Assembly: GCA_034665305.1 (NCBI GenBank)
Contig: JAXDFZ010000011.1
Coordinates: 1 to 64,000 of the forward strand
Length of the DNA stretch: 64,000 nucleotides
Direction: 5' to 3'
Origin: DASXRU01 sp034665305
Lineage (GTDB): Bacteria > Acidobacteriota > Blastocatellia > Pyrinomonadales > Pyrinomonadaceae
Part shown: positions 18,454-26,734 of the stretch, piece by piece
Layout of the letters: every line of letters starts with the position of its first letter
Position numbering within the stretch: position 1 is the first letter of the stretch
Program-made: the position numbers and the translations under genes
Notes under the pieces: generated by a model
The model's database searches: none
Told to the model about the DNA's origin: nothing
The model's input: only the letters and a program-made list of their open reading frames with translations

Positions 18454-19902
18454 CTAGAGGCGCTCCGCGGCTTGCTTGGGTTCCACTGTAATCGTTTTGA
18501 AACTGGACATGCGCACCAGGCCGGGCGCCGCGCCTTTGGGTTTGGACAGAAATTTTCTTTGCGTGTAATGCACCGGGACCTTCGTGTCTTCGCGCGCATG
18601 AGAGAACCAGGCAGTGAGTTGCGCCGCCTCAATGACGGTGCGGTGCGGTATTTCTTTGCGGGTCGGGTTGCGAACGATGACGTGCGAGCCGGGGTAGTCC
18701 GCGGCGTGCAGCCAAAGGTCGTAAGGCCGGGCAATTTTAAACGTCAGATGATCGTTATCCCGCGCGGCGCGTCCGACCAGAATCTCATAGCCGTCAGCGG
18801 ATAGGTAACGACGAACACCGGCGATTTTTTCGTCAGGCTTTCGCTTCGTCCCAGGTGTTGCCGGGGGGCGGGACGAAGAGGATTCGATAAACTTTGCCAA
18901 CGCGTCCTGATCTCCACCGGCAATGATCTGTTCCAATGTGGCTTGGTGCGTGTGCAGTTTGTCGATTTCAGTTTTTAGGGAGTCCAGGCGTTTTTTGATT
19001 TCCTGGCGTGCGCGCTTTGATTTGGCGAAACGAGCAAAACGGCGGGCGGCTTCCTCCGGCAAAGTGGAGTTTTGATCTACCGGAACCTCGATGACCGGCT
19101 CGCCTTCCGCAAAGTAATCAACGATCTGAACTAAATCGCCGCTGCGTTTCGCATTGGTGTTTGCCAGCAGGAGATCGCCGATTCGCTTGTGGTCTTCGGC
19201 ATCCGCGTGCGTCGCCAGGTCACACTCCAATTGATGTTGAAGCTTTTCGCGTTGCGAAATTTGTTTCCGTAAACGACTGCGCGCGCCCGCAGCGGTTGTG
19301 TCGGACGCGGTTGCCGCATCGTGCTCTCGATAGTAAGCGTCTGCGGCTTCCGAAAGCGTTTCAAACGATCCTCTTTCCAACGGTTTCACCTGGCGCGCTG
19401 TGCCGGCGACTGGTGGGGAAGGAGGCGCTTCGTACGTCTCTCCAACTAACTGCCCGGGACCGCGGCCAGGACGGAGGGCACGCAGGATCGTCATCTTGTC
19501 GTCCAGGACAAAAAGATTCGCCGCCCGGCCGGTTAATTGCGCGATTAAGGTGCGTTCGATCTTTTGGCCTAGCTCGTCCTGACCCACGAACGCAAAACGA
19601 ACGATGCGATCGCCGGCATCCTTGGCGATCGATTGCAGCTGCGTTTGGCTAAGCTCACTTTTCGTTGCCTGCGCAAACTGCGACAGGGGCAGCGATCGCT
19701 TTTCCAGGTCGGAGACTCGCCGTCCGATCATGTGCAGGCGCGGCTGATTCGGCTCCGCGGATATCAAAAGATACTTTTTGTCGCGGGAACGAAAGTCCAT
19801 CGCGAGGGAAAGAGGAGAGAATTGAAAGATTTTTCCCGGGCCGCGGCCCTCGAGCAGGGGTGCTAACTCAGTGACGATTTCCTGGATGGTTTGATTGTCC
19901 AT
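18454..19902 (-). CDS. rqcH: NFACT-family Rqc2/RqcH-like protein
   Basis: A 482-residue protein with NFACT-N (1 to about 190), a coiled-coil middle (about 240-340) and the NFACT-R RNA-binding domain (about 360-460, with YLSADGYEILVGRAARDN and PYDLWLHAADYPGSHVIVRNP). RqcH marks stalled 50S-peptidyl-tRNA complexes with alanine tails for degradation. The Asp-Arg pair needed for tailing in Bacillus is present at 98-99 (AGDRIV). It is slightly shorter than Bacillus RqcH (about 570), with a shortened middle. It was once annotated as a fibronectin-binding protein. ATG at 19902. A terminator-like hairpin lies just upstream, separating it from the RDD gene. Confidence 0.88.
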   Translation of the reverse strand: MDNQTIQEIVTELAPLLEGRGPGKIFQFSPLSLAMDFRSRDKKYLLISAEPNQPRLHMIGRRVSDLEKRSLPLSQFAQATKSELSQTQLQSIAKDAGDRIVRFAFVGQDELGQKIERTLIAQLTGRAANLFVLDDKMTILRALRPGRGPGQLVGETYEAPPSPPVAGTARQVKPLERGSFETLSEAADAYYREHDAATASDTTAAGARSRLRKQISQREKLQHQLECDLATHADAEDHKRIGDLLLANTNAKRSGDLVQIVDYFAEGEPVIEVPVDQNSTLPEEAARRFARFAKSKRARQEIKKRLDSLKTEIDKLHTHQATLEQIIAGGDQDALAKFIESSSSRPPATPGTKRKPDEKIAGVRRYLSADGYEILVGRAARDNDHLTFKIARPYDLWLHAADYPGSHVIVRNPTRKEIPHRTVIEAAQLTAWFSHAREDTKVPVHYTQRKFLSKPKGAAPGLVRMSSFKTITVEPKQAAERL

Positions 19903-19916
19903 GAAACCAGTCGCCC

Positions 19917-19952
19917 AAAAACAAAGGGCGACAACCCAGAGGGTTTCGCCCT
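19917..19952 (-). terminator. Rho-independent terminator of the RDD-protein gene
   Basis: On the minus strand the stem AGGGCGA...TCGCCCT encloses an inner ACCC/GGGT pair and is followed by TTTGTTTTT. It sits 24 bp beyond the stop of the RDD gene and before rqcH, so it should end the upstream transcript. Confidence 0.75.
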
Positions 19953-19975
19953 GTCCGTACCGCCGGCCGTTCTAA

Positions 19976-21190
19976 CTAATCGTGCACCACGATGGTTCCC
20001 GAAAAATGATCGTGTGCGGTGCGACGTTCCGCATCAACCAGGCCGTAGAAAATTCCGAGGCCGGCGGTGGCTAACGAAAGAATGTATCCCAACGCCCGTC
20101 GCGCTGATTGAGATCCGCTCGGCATTAAGCCGCTGCGAACGTCGACTGCCCGGATGCCAAAGAGCTTCATCCCCAGCGTGCGCCCCGCCAACGCGGTTGA
20201 GAACGTTAAATAAAGAAAGCCGGCGACGACGGTGATGCCGGCCATCAGGCCTTTCACGCGCAGGTCGTTCCAGTTACTGCCCCACAACTCAATGCCGGCC
20301 GCGAAGGGACAGGCAGCAAAAGCAATCATCAGTAAATCAATCAGCGCTGCCATGGTGCGTGAGGGAATTCCCGCGCGGTCATCCCGCGAGGTTCCGAACT
20401 CCGTCTGCGCCGTTTGCAATGTCTCGAGATAAGAGAGCGCGGCATTTTCAACTCTCTCAGTTATCACGCGGACACCTTCCGGCTTTGCTGTTTTAGTTTC
20501 GGCAGGTAATTCTTCGGGAACTGCCTCGGGACGTTCCGTAGGTTGCGACGGCACTACCACTAGTCCGTGTTCCTTCATGGGACGTTCAACTGCGTGGACC
20601 ACAGTTTCGTTGACTGGCTCTGAAACGAGCAGTTCCGGTTCGATGCTTTCCAGGGAGTTCAGTTCGGTTACTGGTTCAGCGCGTCGTGCCAGCGCTGCGC
20701 CGCCACGACTGAAACCTTGCACTGTCTGAGCCGGGGCCCGGTGCGCTCGTTCAATTCTGAGCAGGGCCTTCATCACGATCGGATTGATTGCGGGTGCCGC
20801 CGCCGGACGTACCAGTCCCAGCGCGGCCGTTTCCGTAGTGCGAGTCGCTGGTTTATTTGCCGTCTCACTTGCTGCGGAGTCGGTTGCGGCTTCCAGCGCC
20901 TTCCGTTTTTGTACCGCGCGCACACGTTCACTGAGTTCCTTGCGCCATTGCGGGACGCGACCGCCTCCCGGAAACTCAATCAGAGTTGAGTTCGCAGCAG
21001 GTTGTTGCGCGGTGCGGGCACGGTTCTTCTTAGTTCGCGTGGTAGATGTTGGACGTTGCGGGGTGCGCGATTCGGTTTGGTTGTTTGCGGCACTTTCGGC
21101 GTTTGCCGGGGAAAGAGCGGAGGCCGACTGGCATTCGGGGCAATTCTCCGATTCCCTCGGGTCGCTTGCCCCGCAGGAGTGACATTGCAT
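19976..21190 (-). CDS. Zinc-ribbon RDD-family membrane protein
   Basis: A 404-residue protein. It begins with a zinc ribbon (CHSCGAS...CPECQ, residues 3-20), followed by a long low-complexity Ala/Thr/Glu-rich linker, and ends with an RDD domain (about 270-400). The RDD part has three or four membrane helices (MAALIDLLMIAFAACPFAAG, LMAGITVVAGFLYLTFSTAL, ALGYILSLATAGLGIFYGLV), the GRTLGMKLFGIRAVD signature and the second Arg/Asp group. RDD proteins are mostly uncharacterised membrane proteins, some linked to ion transport. Start is ATG at 21190 with GGAGG ten bases upstream; a TTG two codons earlier is less likely. A terminator follows it. Confidence 0.85.
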   Translation of the reverse strand: MQCHSCGASDPRESENCPECQSASALSPANAESAANNQTESRTPQRPTSTTRTKKNRARTAQQPAANSTLIEFPGGGRVPQWRKELSERVRAVQKRKALEAATDSAASETANKPATRTTETAALGLVRPAAAPAINPIVMKALLRIERAHRAPAQTVQGFSRGGAALARRAEPVTELNSLESIEPELLVSEPVNETVVHAVERPMKEHGLVVVPSQPTERPEAVPEELPAETKTAKPEGVRVITERVENAALSYLETLQTAQTEFGTSRDDRAGIPSRTMAALIDLLMIAFAACPFAAGIELWGSNWNDLRVKGLMAGITVVAGFLYLTFSTALAGRTLGMKLFGIRAVDVRSGLMPSGSQSARRALGYILSLATAGLGIFYGLVDAERRTAHDHFSGTIVVHD

Positions 21191-21390
21191 TGGCAAAGGG
21201 CCTCCGTCGGTAAAGAAAAAGTTGGGGGATGGGCCGCATCGCTAACCCAAGCCGCTGCGCAATTCGAGCCGGATACTATCAGACGTTACTTTAAGTCGTC
21301 AATCAGAAAATATACCAGCGCTTGAGGTTGGAGACTCGGGCTAGCCTGTGGAAATCCTGGCAGGAGAAGTGGGCGAGGAGTTTGATTCGC

Positions 21391-21768
21391 CTAGAGAGGT
21401 TGCCGGCCAGCGAAGCCGGCTTCGACGTCGTGCCACCATTCCAACCGGTCGCCCTCGCCCAGTTGCCAGCAGAGGAGCACGACGCGACCGTCCCGCAACG
21501 CTGGAAAATCGATCAAGCCGCGGGAGTAGTCCTTCAACTGTACTCCCAGCGATTCCAGTTCATTTACCCGTAAGGATAAGTCGGTTAGCGCGCTTGCATA
21601 ACGCGAACCACCCGCCATCCCCCCGCCGCCGTGCTCCGCGCCGGCGGCTGCCTTTTTAACGGCTCCCTGGAACTTTTGCACTGCGCGGTGCGCCCGCTGA
21701 ATTGAGAGAACGATGGTCTGCACCTCAGGAAGGAGGGAATTCGCTTCTTCAACGCTAAAAATCTTCAT
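21391..21768 (-). CDS. DUF2203 family protein
   Basis: A 125-residue soluble protein of the DUF2203 family, function unknown. It opens with MKIFSVEEANSLLPEVQTI, the usual N-terminal signature. It then has a Gly-rich loop (AAGAEHGGGGMAGG) and the end motif GLIDFPALRDGR...LCWQLGEGDRLEWWHDVEAGFAGRQPL, typical of the family. Start is ATG at 21768 with AGGAT upstream; the eight extra codons before it are unlikely to be translated. It follows the NYN-domain gene by 39 bp on the same strand, so the two are probably co-transcribed. Confidence 0.85.
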   Translation of the reverse strand: MKIFSVEEANSLLPEVQTIVLSIQRAHRAVQKFQGAVKKAAAGAEHGGGGMAGGSRYASALTDLSLRVNELESLGVQLKDYSRGLIDFPALRDGRVVLLCWQLGEGDRLEWWHDVEAGFAGRQPL

Positions 21769-21807
21769 GGAAATATCCTGCATAGTCCGCAACCTCTAAC
21801 CGGCGAT

Positions 21808-22527
21808 TTACTGATCGTCCGTAATCCGGATGAATTCGGCCGCCCGCGCAAATTGTTCTTCTTCTTCAATACTAACTTCCATCAGCGATGTGACCGTAGA
21901 ATGGTATCCGTCATCATGCTGTGATGACGTTACCGTTTCCATGAAAGCCACCGGCGTAGCGGGCATGTGCAGGTCTCGCTCGTGCACTCCATGACCGATG
22001 TCCTTCCGGACCTTCTCGGAGATTTCCCCCAGATCGATGAAGTAATCTGCAACGTCGATAAGTTTGGGAGCAGTATTTGAACGAAAGCCGGCGATCTCTA
22101 CGCGACAACCTTTATAAGCAACCGCATTGACCGCGTAAACGAAATCTTCATCGCCGGAGACGAGCACGGCCGTATCGTAACGTCCGGCCAGGGACAGCAT
22201 ATCAACAGCAATCTCGACGTCGAGGTTCGCTTTTCGCGTACCATCGTAAAAGGTTTTCAGTTCCTTTTGAACGACGCGAAAACCATTGCGGCGCATCCAG
22301 AGCAGAAAGCCCTGCTGGCGTTCAGCTCCGACATCTACCCCGGTGTAGAAAAAAGCCCGCAGCAGGCGGCCGTCGCCCAGAAGGACGCGCAGCAGCTTGT
22401 TGTAGTCAATGTCGATATTGTGAAACCGGGCGGCGTGAAATAAATTGTTGCCATCAATAAAGACTGCTACTCGCCCGCGATTGCCAAACTGCCACGAAAT
22501 ATTATTCGTCGGATCAAAATGGTTCAT
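21808..22527 (-). CDS. NYN-domain (LabA/DUF88-type) putative RNase
   Basis: A 239-residue protein with a NYN/PIN-like nuclease domain (about 18-175). Acidic metal-binding sites are visible in VAVFIDGNNLFHA, DVEIAVDMLSLA and LVSGDEDFVYAV, so it is probably a Mg-dependent RNase. A short acidic C-terminal tail (MEVSIEEEEQFARAAEF) follows. Start ATG at 22527 is chosen because the domain begins just after it; the upstream extension to 22692 reads like non-coding DNA and would overlap the divergent gene. The 22528-22683 space should hold divergent promoters. Target RNA is unknown. Confidence 0.85.
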   Translation of the reverse strand: MNHFDPTNNISWQFGNRGRVAVFIDGNNLFHAARFHNIDIDYNKLLRVLLGDGRLLRAFFYTGVDVGAERQQGFLLWMRRNGFRVVQKELKTFYDGTRKANLDVEIAVDMLSLAGRYDTAVLVSGDEDFVYAVNAVAYKGCRVEIAGFRSNTAPKLIDVADYFIDLGEISEKVRKDIGHGVHERDLHMPATPVAFMETVTSSQHDDGYHSTVTSLMEVSIEEEEQFARAAEFIRITDDQ

Positions 22528-22683
22528 GCTAAAAATTGGCTCCGCTAAAAGTGTAAATATCTGTGCGATAGAATGCCGCCACGATCTGACGTAGTCAAGC
22601 GCGCCGTAAACCGCCAATGATTTCGGCTCTGCATTACAAGGTGAGAGCTTAGGTCGTATAATCGGGCCCGAGGAACGCACTGC

Positions 22684-23706
22684 TTGTCCCACGACCCAGA
22701 ATCCATTCCCGGACTGGATGATTTAGAGCCAGACCAGCCCCGCGGCTTCCAGCCGGCGGAGATGATCACATGTGACGCCTGCTTGCGGGCTAATCCGCCG
22801 ACGCGCACGAATTGCCTTTATTGCCTTGCAGTGCTGCCGGTCGCAAAAGGCGCTGCGGATCTTCGCAAACCAACGCTTCGGCCGTTGGAGGAGTGGGAGC
22901 CGGGCTTCAACAATGTGCTCGTTCAGGGACAGACTGAGTTGTCGCCCCAGGCGCGGGAAGAGATCGCGACGCTGTTAAGGCTGCAGCCTGATCTGGTCCA
23001 GCTGATCTTGTCGCATGCTGAGGCCCTGCCCTTAGCGCGCGCGGCTTCGTTCGAAGAGGCGTCGCTGACCAAGACGCGCCTGCAGGAGCTCGGCGCTGAG
23101 ACGATCGTAGTTTCAGATTCGGATTTGCTCGGCGAGCATCCGCAACCGAGAAGGATTCGCGCGTTGGGGCTGAGTGCGGATGCGCTCCTCGGACGTGAAG
23201 CCCTGGCTGATGCAGATCTACGGGTTTCATGGGACGACATTTACTTGATCGTTGCCGGGCGATTGGTGGTTAAGCGCGTCGAAGTTGAGGAAAATAAGTT
23301 TCGTAGCGGTGAGCGCGAGCTAATCGATTCGTGGGAGTTGAGTGACGATGAACCGGTGGTCGATATCTACAGTCGCGAACGTGACGGCGGCTGGCGAATT
23401 GCTGCGCGGAGTTTCGACTTTTCATGTCTCGGCGAACAGAAGAAACTGCTGGCAACGGAGAATTTTGTTTCGCTGTTGCAGGTGCTGCAGACCCGGAGCC
23501 CAAACGCCGCCTTCGACGATTCATATCCGGGACTGAGGAAGTTGTTAAGTGCGGTGTGGCCGCTCGCGCAGCAGACGCAGGGCAGTGGTTGGCGTCGGGC
23601 GCGTCCGGGCAAATACAACATCGCCGCAGTGACCATCAGCAATAACGAAACTCAGTTCACGCGCTACTCGCGTCTGCGTCATTATCTGCGGCTGCAGCGC
23701 GATTGA
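22684..23706 (+). CDS. Uncharacterised zinc-ribbon protein
   Basis: A 340-residue soluble protein that I cannot assign beyond its N-terminal zinc ribbon (CDACLRANPP...NCLYCLAVLP, two CxxC pairs at about 30-49). A middle segment (about 75-145) has a repeated helical Leu/Ala pattern similar to proteins that sense or process two-residue windows (LSPQAREEIATLLRLQPD). The rest is mixed alpha/beta. Start is TTG at 22684 with GAGGAA eight bases upstream; an ATG at 22762 (MITCDAC) is the alternative. The stop is four bases before rlmB, so the two form an operon, perhaps hinting at a link with rRNA modification. That link is inference. Confidence 0.72.
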   Translation: MSHDPESIPGLDDLEPDQPRGFQPAEMITCDACLRANPPTRTNCLYCLAVLPVAKGAADLRKPTLRPLEEWEPGFNNVLVQGQTELSPQAREEIATLLRLQPDLVQLILSHAEALPLARAASFEEASLTKTRLQELGAETIVVSDSDLLGEHPQPRRIRALGLSADALLGREALADADLRVSWDDIYLIVAGRLVVKRVEVEENKFRSGERELIDSWELSDDEPVVDIYSRERDGGWRIAARSFDFSCLGEQKKLLATENFVSLLQVLQTRSPNAAFDDSYPGLRKLLSAVWPLAQQTQGSGWRRARPGKYNIAAVTISNNETQFTRYSRLRHYLRLQRD

Positions 23707-23710
23707 AACC

Positions 23711-24616
23711 ATGGTGAGAAACTCCAAAAGATCTCCGCGACCACAATCGCGTGTGGCCGACAATGCCCTTCCAGGGAAAGCGTCAACCTTTGGCGAAGGC
23801 CCCGCGTCGGTAACTGAACTCTACGGCGTCGCGCCCGTGCTGGAAGCATTGCGCGCGGGCCGGCGTTCCATCGAAACCATTACAGTTGCTGAAGGTGTGC
23901 GCCACCATCGCCTGAATGAGTTGATCGCATCGGCGCGAGCAAAAGGGATTACGGTGCGGCAGGCACCGCGCGCGGCCCTCGATCGCGCTACGGCCAATGC
24001 GAACCATCAGGGAGTGATCGCCAAAGTTTCCGCCGCCCGCTATACGGAATTGGCCGATCTGCTCGATCGCGTCGGCAACCAGACGGCCGGCGATGATCCA
24101 CCGCTCCTGATCGTCTTGGACGGAGTGGAAGATCCCAGAAATTTTGGCGCAATCCTGCGCACGGCCGAATGCGCCGGCGTACACGGAGTTTTCATTCCTG
24201 AGCGGCGAGCAGTTGGGTTGACTGACACGGTAGCAAAAGCGTCGGCGGGAGCGCTGGAACATTTGCCGGTTACGCGCGTGGGAAACCTGACGCGGTTAAT
24301 TGATGAATTGAAAGAACGAGGCGTTTGGACCGTGGGGACTTCGGCGGAGGCGGACATGGATTACACTGCCTGGGATTGGACCATTCCAACAGCCGTATTC
24401 CTTGGCGGCGAGGGCGCTGGTTTGCATCGCCTGGTGCGTGAGCGTTGTGATGCGTTGGTTTCAATTCCGATCCGGGGCAAGATTGAATCGCTGAACGTTT
24501 CGGTTGCCGCCGGGATTGTTCTGTATGAAGCTCTGCGGCAACGTGCCGCGAAGAAAGCGCCGGAAACCGCGACCGTTTCCGCAACGTCTCGCGCGGCAAA
24601 AGCCCGGCAATCCTAG
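23711..24616 (+). CDS. rlmB: 23S rRNA (guanosine-2'-O-)-methyltransferase, SpoU/TrmH family
   Basis: A 301-residue SPOUT methyltransferase, probably 2'-O-methylating G2251 of 23S rRNA. The N-terminal substrate-binding domain (about 30-115, YGVAPVLEALRAGRR) is followed by the knotted catalytic domain with motif 1 LDGVEDPRNFGAILRTAECAG, motif 2 FLGGEGAGLHRLVRE and motif 3 SIPIRGKIESLNVSVAAGI. All three are intact. Extra basic N- and C-terminal tails make it somewhat longer than E. coli RlmB (243). ATG at 23711 is four bases after the upstream stop, so translation is likely coupled. Exact target base is assumed from family similarity. Confidence 0.9.
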   Translation: MVRNSKRSPRPQSRVADNALPGKASTFGEGPASVTELYGVAPVLEALRAGRRSIETITVAEGVRHHRLNELIASARAKGITVRQAPRAALDRATANANHQGVIAKVSAARYTELADLLDRVGNQTAGDDPPLLIVLDGVEDPRNFGAILRTAECAGVHGVFIPERRAVGLTDTVAKASAGALEHLPVTRVGNLTRLIDELKERGVWTVGTSAEADMDYTAWDWTIPTAVFLGGEGAGLHRLVRERCDALVSIPIRGKIESLNVSVAAGIVLYEALRQRAAKKAPETATVSATSRAAKARQS

Positions 24617-24668
24617 AAGATTGAAACAGAAGCGCGGTTGCAAGCGTTTTATTGCGTGAACTCGGCCG

Positions 24669-24783
24669 CCCATCGAAGTGCCAAATTGTCACGCAAACTG
24701 TTAGTTTGCAATGGCGAATCGCATGCAACGCGTGCGCAAACTAACAGTTTGCGTTACAGAAAACGAAGGCGGCCCATCGAAGT
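24669..24783. repeat. Inverted-repeat element flanked by 11-bp direct repeats
   Basis: An inverted pair, 24691-24710 (acgcaaactgttagtttgca) and 24735-24756 (gcgcaaactaacagtttgcg), is bracketed by the direct repeat CCCATCGAAGT at 24669-24679 and 24773-24783. The direct repeats could be a target-site duplication. A related single hairpin (acgcaaactgtgcgtttgcg) lies near 53250. Confidence 0.55.
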
Positions 24784-24797
24784 TACAGGAGACCAGA

Positions 24798-25343
24798 ATG
24801 TTTTGTCCTAAATGCGCGACACAGAATTCGGAGGGCGCAAGCTTCTGCCGCTCGTGTGGCGCCAACATCAGCCTGGTTCCTCAGGCCATGACCAGCCAGG
24901 TAACCGAACCCCAGGAGCCGATATCCAGAGACTCTCTTCGTGAAGCTCGCCGGCGCAGACGGCAGAGCGGTCCGCCCACTATCAGTGAGGGGATAACGAA
25001 GGCGTTCATGGGGATAGGATTTCTGGTAGTGGCTTTGGCAATTGCGCTGTTTGGTCGTGATAGCGGCGGAAATACCTGGTGGTTCTGGATGCTGATTCCC
25101 GCCTTCCTGTTTCTGGGTAAAGGCATCGGCGAATTCATTCAAGCGAAACAGCAAGGGAAATCGTTGCCGTCGCCTCCGGCTTCGTTAATCTCCGGTGCGC
25201 CGGCGCGGAATGTGTCGGCACTTCCCCCGCGCGACACGGCAGAACTGGTGCGCAGTCCGCCCAGTGTTACTGAAGGCACGACGCGTCATCTCGGCGCCGA
25301 AGCGCCTACGCGATACCTTGATGTGGATCAGGAGGAACACTGA
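24798..25343 (+). CDS. Zinc-ribbon membrane protein of unknown function
   Basis: A 181-residue protein starting with a zinc ribbon (MFCPKCATQN...FCRSCGANI), then a basic linker (SLREARRRRRQSG). Two adjacent membrane helices follow (about 78-95, AFMGIGFLVVALAIALFG; about 102-118, WWFWMLIPAFLFLGKGI), and then a Pro/Ser-rich tail. The family is common and uncharacterised. ATG at 24798 has AGGAGA eight bases upstream and begins exactly at the ribbon. The longer frame from 24711 runs through the repeat and is rejected. The zinc-ribbon start resembles that of the RDD protein at 20-21 kb. Confidence 0.82.
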   Translation: MFCPKCATQNSEGASFCRSCGANISLVPQAMTSQVTEPQEPISRDSLREARRRRRQSGPPTISEGITKAFMGIGFLVVALAIALFGRDSGGNTWWFWMLIPAFLFLGKGIGEFIQAKQQGKSLPSPPASLISGAPARNVSALPPRDTAELVRSPPSVTEGTTRHLGAEAPTRYLDVDQEEH

Positions 25344-25381
25344 GTGAGGGAAGAGCAAGGAGGCCAGAAACTAGCAAACCA

Positions 25382-25584
25382 GAAAACTTTTCCATATATC
25401 ATTTTCCATTTTTCATTTCTCATTTAGTGGCGAGCGTCGCGCTTCGGCTTAATGAAAGCCATCGAGGCAAGAGGAAAACGCGAACGGATACGTGACAGGA
25501 TGGCTGAAGGTGAACGGAGAGAGCGCCAATGAACGGAACTGATGAAAAATGAAATATGGAAAATGACAAATGGAAAATGTTTTC
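25382..25584. repeat. AT-rich long inverted repeat before cysK
   Basis: Arms at 25382-25425 and 25547-25584 are imperfect inverted copies of a word series built on catttttcatttccatattt, about 120 bases apart. The 357-bp gap between the zinc-ribbon gene and cysK holds no believable gene. A frame on the minus strand that crosses it has no coding character. Confidence 0.5.
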
Positions 25585-25700
25585 TCTTGTGCCGTTCCTC
25601 CGCCTGCTACATGTCCCCCAAGTTGCGCCTCATCCTTAGCGGGCGGTATAGTCTCTCGAAATTCTTCTACGATCGCTAAACACTTCTGATCCGCCGCGGT

Positions 25701-26639
25701 ATGCCCCAACGTCCAAAGATTGCGAACAACATGCTCGAGCTGATTGGGTATACCCCGCTCGTGCGCCTGAACCGGATTCCCGCGTCCGGATCGTCGGAAC
25801 TGCTGGTCAAACTCGAATCGCAAAACCCGATGGCGTCCGTCAAAGATCGGATCGGCGCGGCGATGATCGAAGCCGCGGAGCGCGCCGGTCGAATCAAGCC
25901 GGGGGAAACCGTGATCATCGAACCGACCTCGGGCAACACCGGAATCGGATTGGCGTTCGCAGCGGCGGTGAAGGGCTATCGCTTAATCGTCACGCTCCCG
26001 GACACGGTCACAGTCGAACGACGTCGGGTGTTGACGGCGCTGGGCGCTGAAGTAGTTTTGACTCCTGACGAAGGCGGAATGAAGCAGGCGATTCAGAAAG
26101 CGAACGAACTCGCGGCCAGCACTCCTAACAGTTGGATCCCAAGCCAGTTCGATAATCCCGCCAACCCCGAAACGCACCGGCAAACGACTGCCGAAGAAAT
26201 CTGGGAAGACACCGGCGGACGCGTCGATGGTTTTGTTGCCGGCGTGGGGACCGGCGGCACAATCGCCGGTGTAGGCCAGGTGCTGAAACAGAGATTGGGT
26301 GACAAAGTAAAAATCGTGGCGGTCGAACCTGAAGCGTCGCCCGTGATTTCGGGGGGCGAAGCCGGCTTGAACAAAATCCAGGGCATCGGCGCGGGATTTG
26401 TTCCCGCCAATTACAATTCCGGCGTCGTGGACGAGGTTGTACGAGTGGCGTATAACGATGCGCTGGACATGTCGCGGCGCCTGGCTCGCGAAGAAGGAAT
26501 CTTCTGCGGCATTTCATCGGGTGCCATCACGGCCGCGGCGGTGAACCTCGGAGTAGCACTGGGACCAGGCAAACGAATCGTCAGCATCATCTGTGATTTT
26601 GGCGAGCGATACCTGTCGCACGAGTTGTTCGCGGGATAA
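25701..26639 (+). CDS. cysK: Cysteine synthase A (O-acetylserine sulfhydrylase)
   Basis: A 312-residue fold-type II PLP enzyme making cysteine from O-acetylserine and sulfide. Signature features are ELIGYTPLVRLNRI, the Schiff-base Lys about 48 in MASVKDRIG, the asparagine loop EPTSGNTGIGLAF, the PLP-phosphate loop GVGTGGTIAGVG and the C-terminal GISSGAI. The IQGIGAGFVP loop favours cysteine synthase over cystathionine beta-synthase. Length is standard. ATG at 25701. A hairpin terminator follows, so it is probably monocistronic. Confidence 0.95.
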   Translation: MPQRPKIANNMLELIGYTPLVRLNRIPASGSSELLVKLESQNPMASVKDRIGAAMIEAAERAGRIKPGETVIIEPTSGNTGIGLAFAAAVKGYRLIVTLPDTVTVERRRVLTALGAEVVLTPDEGGMKQAIQKANELAASTPNSWIPSQFDNPANPETHRQTTAEEIWEDTGGRVDGFVAGVGTGGTIAGVGQVLKQRLGDKVKIVAVEPEASPVISGGEAGLNKIQGIGAGFVPANYNSGVVDEVVRVAYNDALDMSRRLAREEGIFCGISSGAITAAAVNLGVALGPGKRIVSIICDFGERYLSHELFAG

Positions 26640-26668
26640 CTACCCGAAGGCTGTTCGCGGAATTACTT

Positions 26669-26699
26669 AGGGGCGTCACTCTGTGGGCGCCCCTCTTTG
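26669..26699 (+). terminator. Terminator after cysK
   Basis: The stem aggggcg...cgcccct (26669-26694) is followed by ctttgct. It lies 30 bp beyond the cysK stop. The U-tract is weak, so confidence is moderate. Confidence 0.55.
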
Positions 26700-26734
26700 C
26701 TCTACGGATATCCCTGTCTCGACATGGAATTAGC

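Noticed and set aside
25449..25823. 124-codon minus-strand frame before cysK
   Set aside because: Half lies antisense to cysK and half in the AT-rich inverted repeat; no protein-like pattern.
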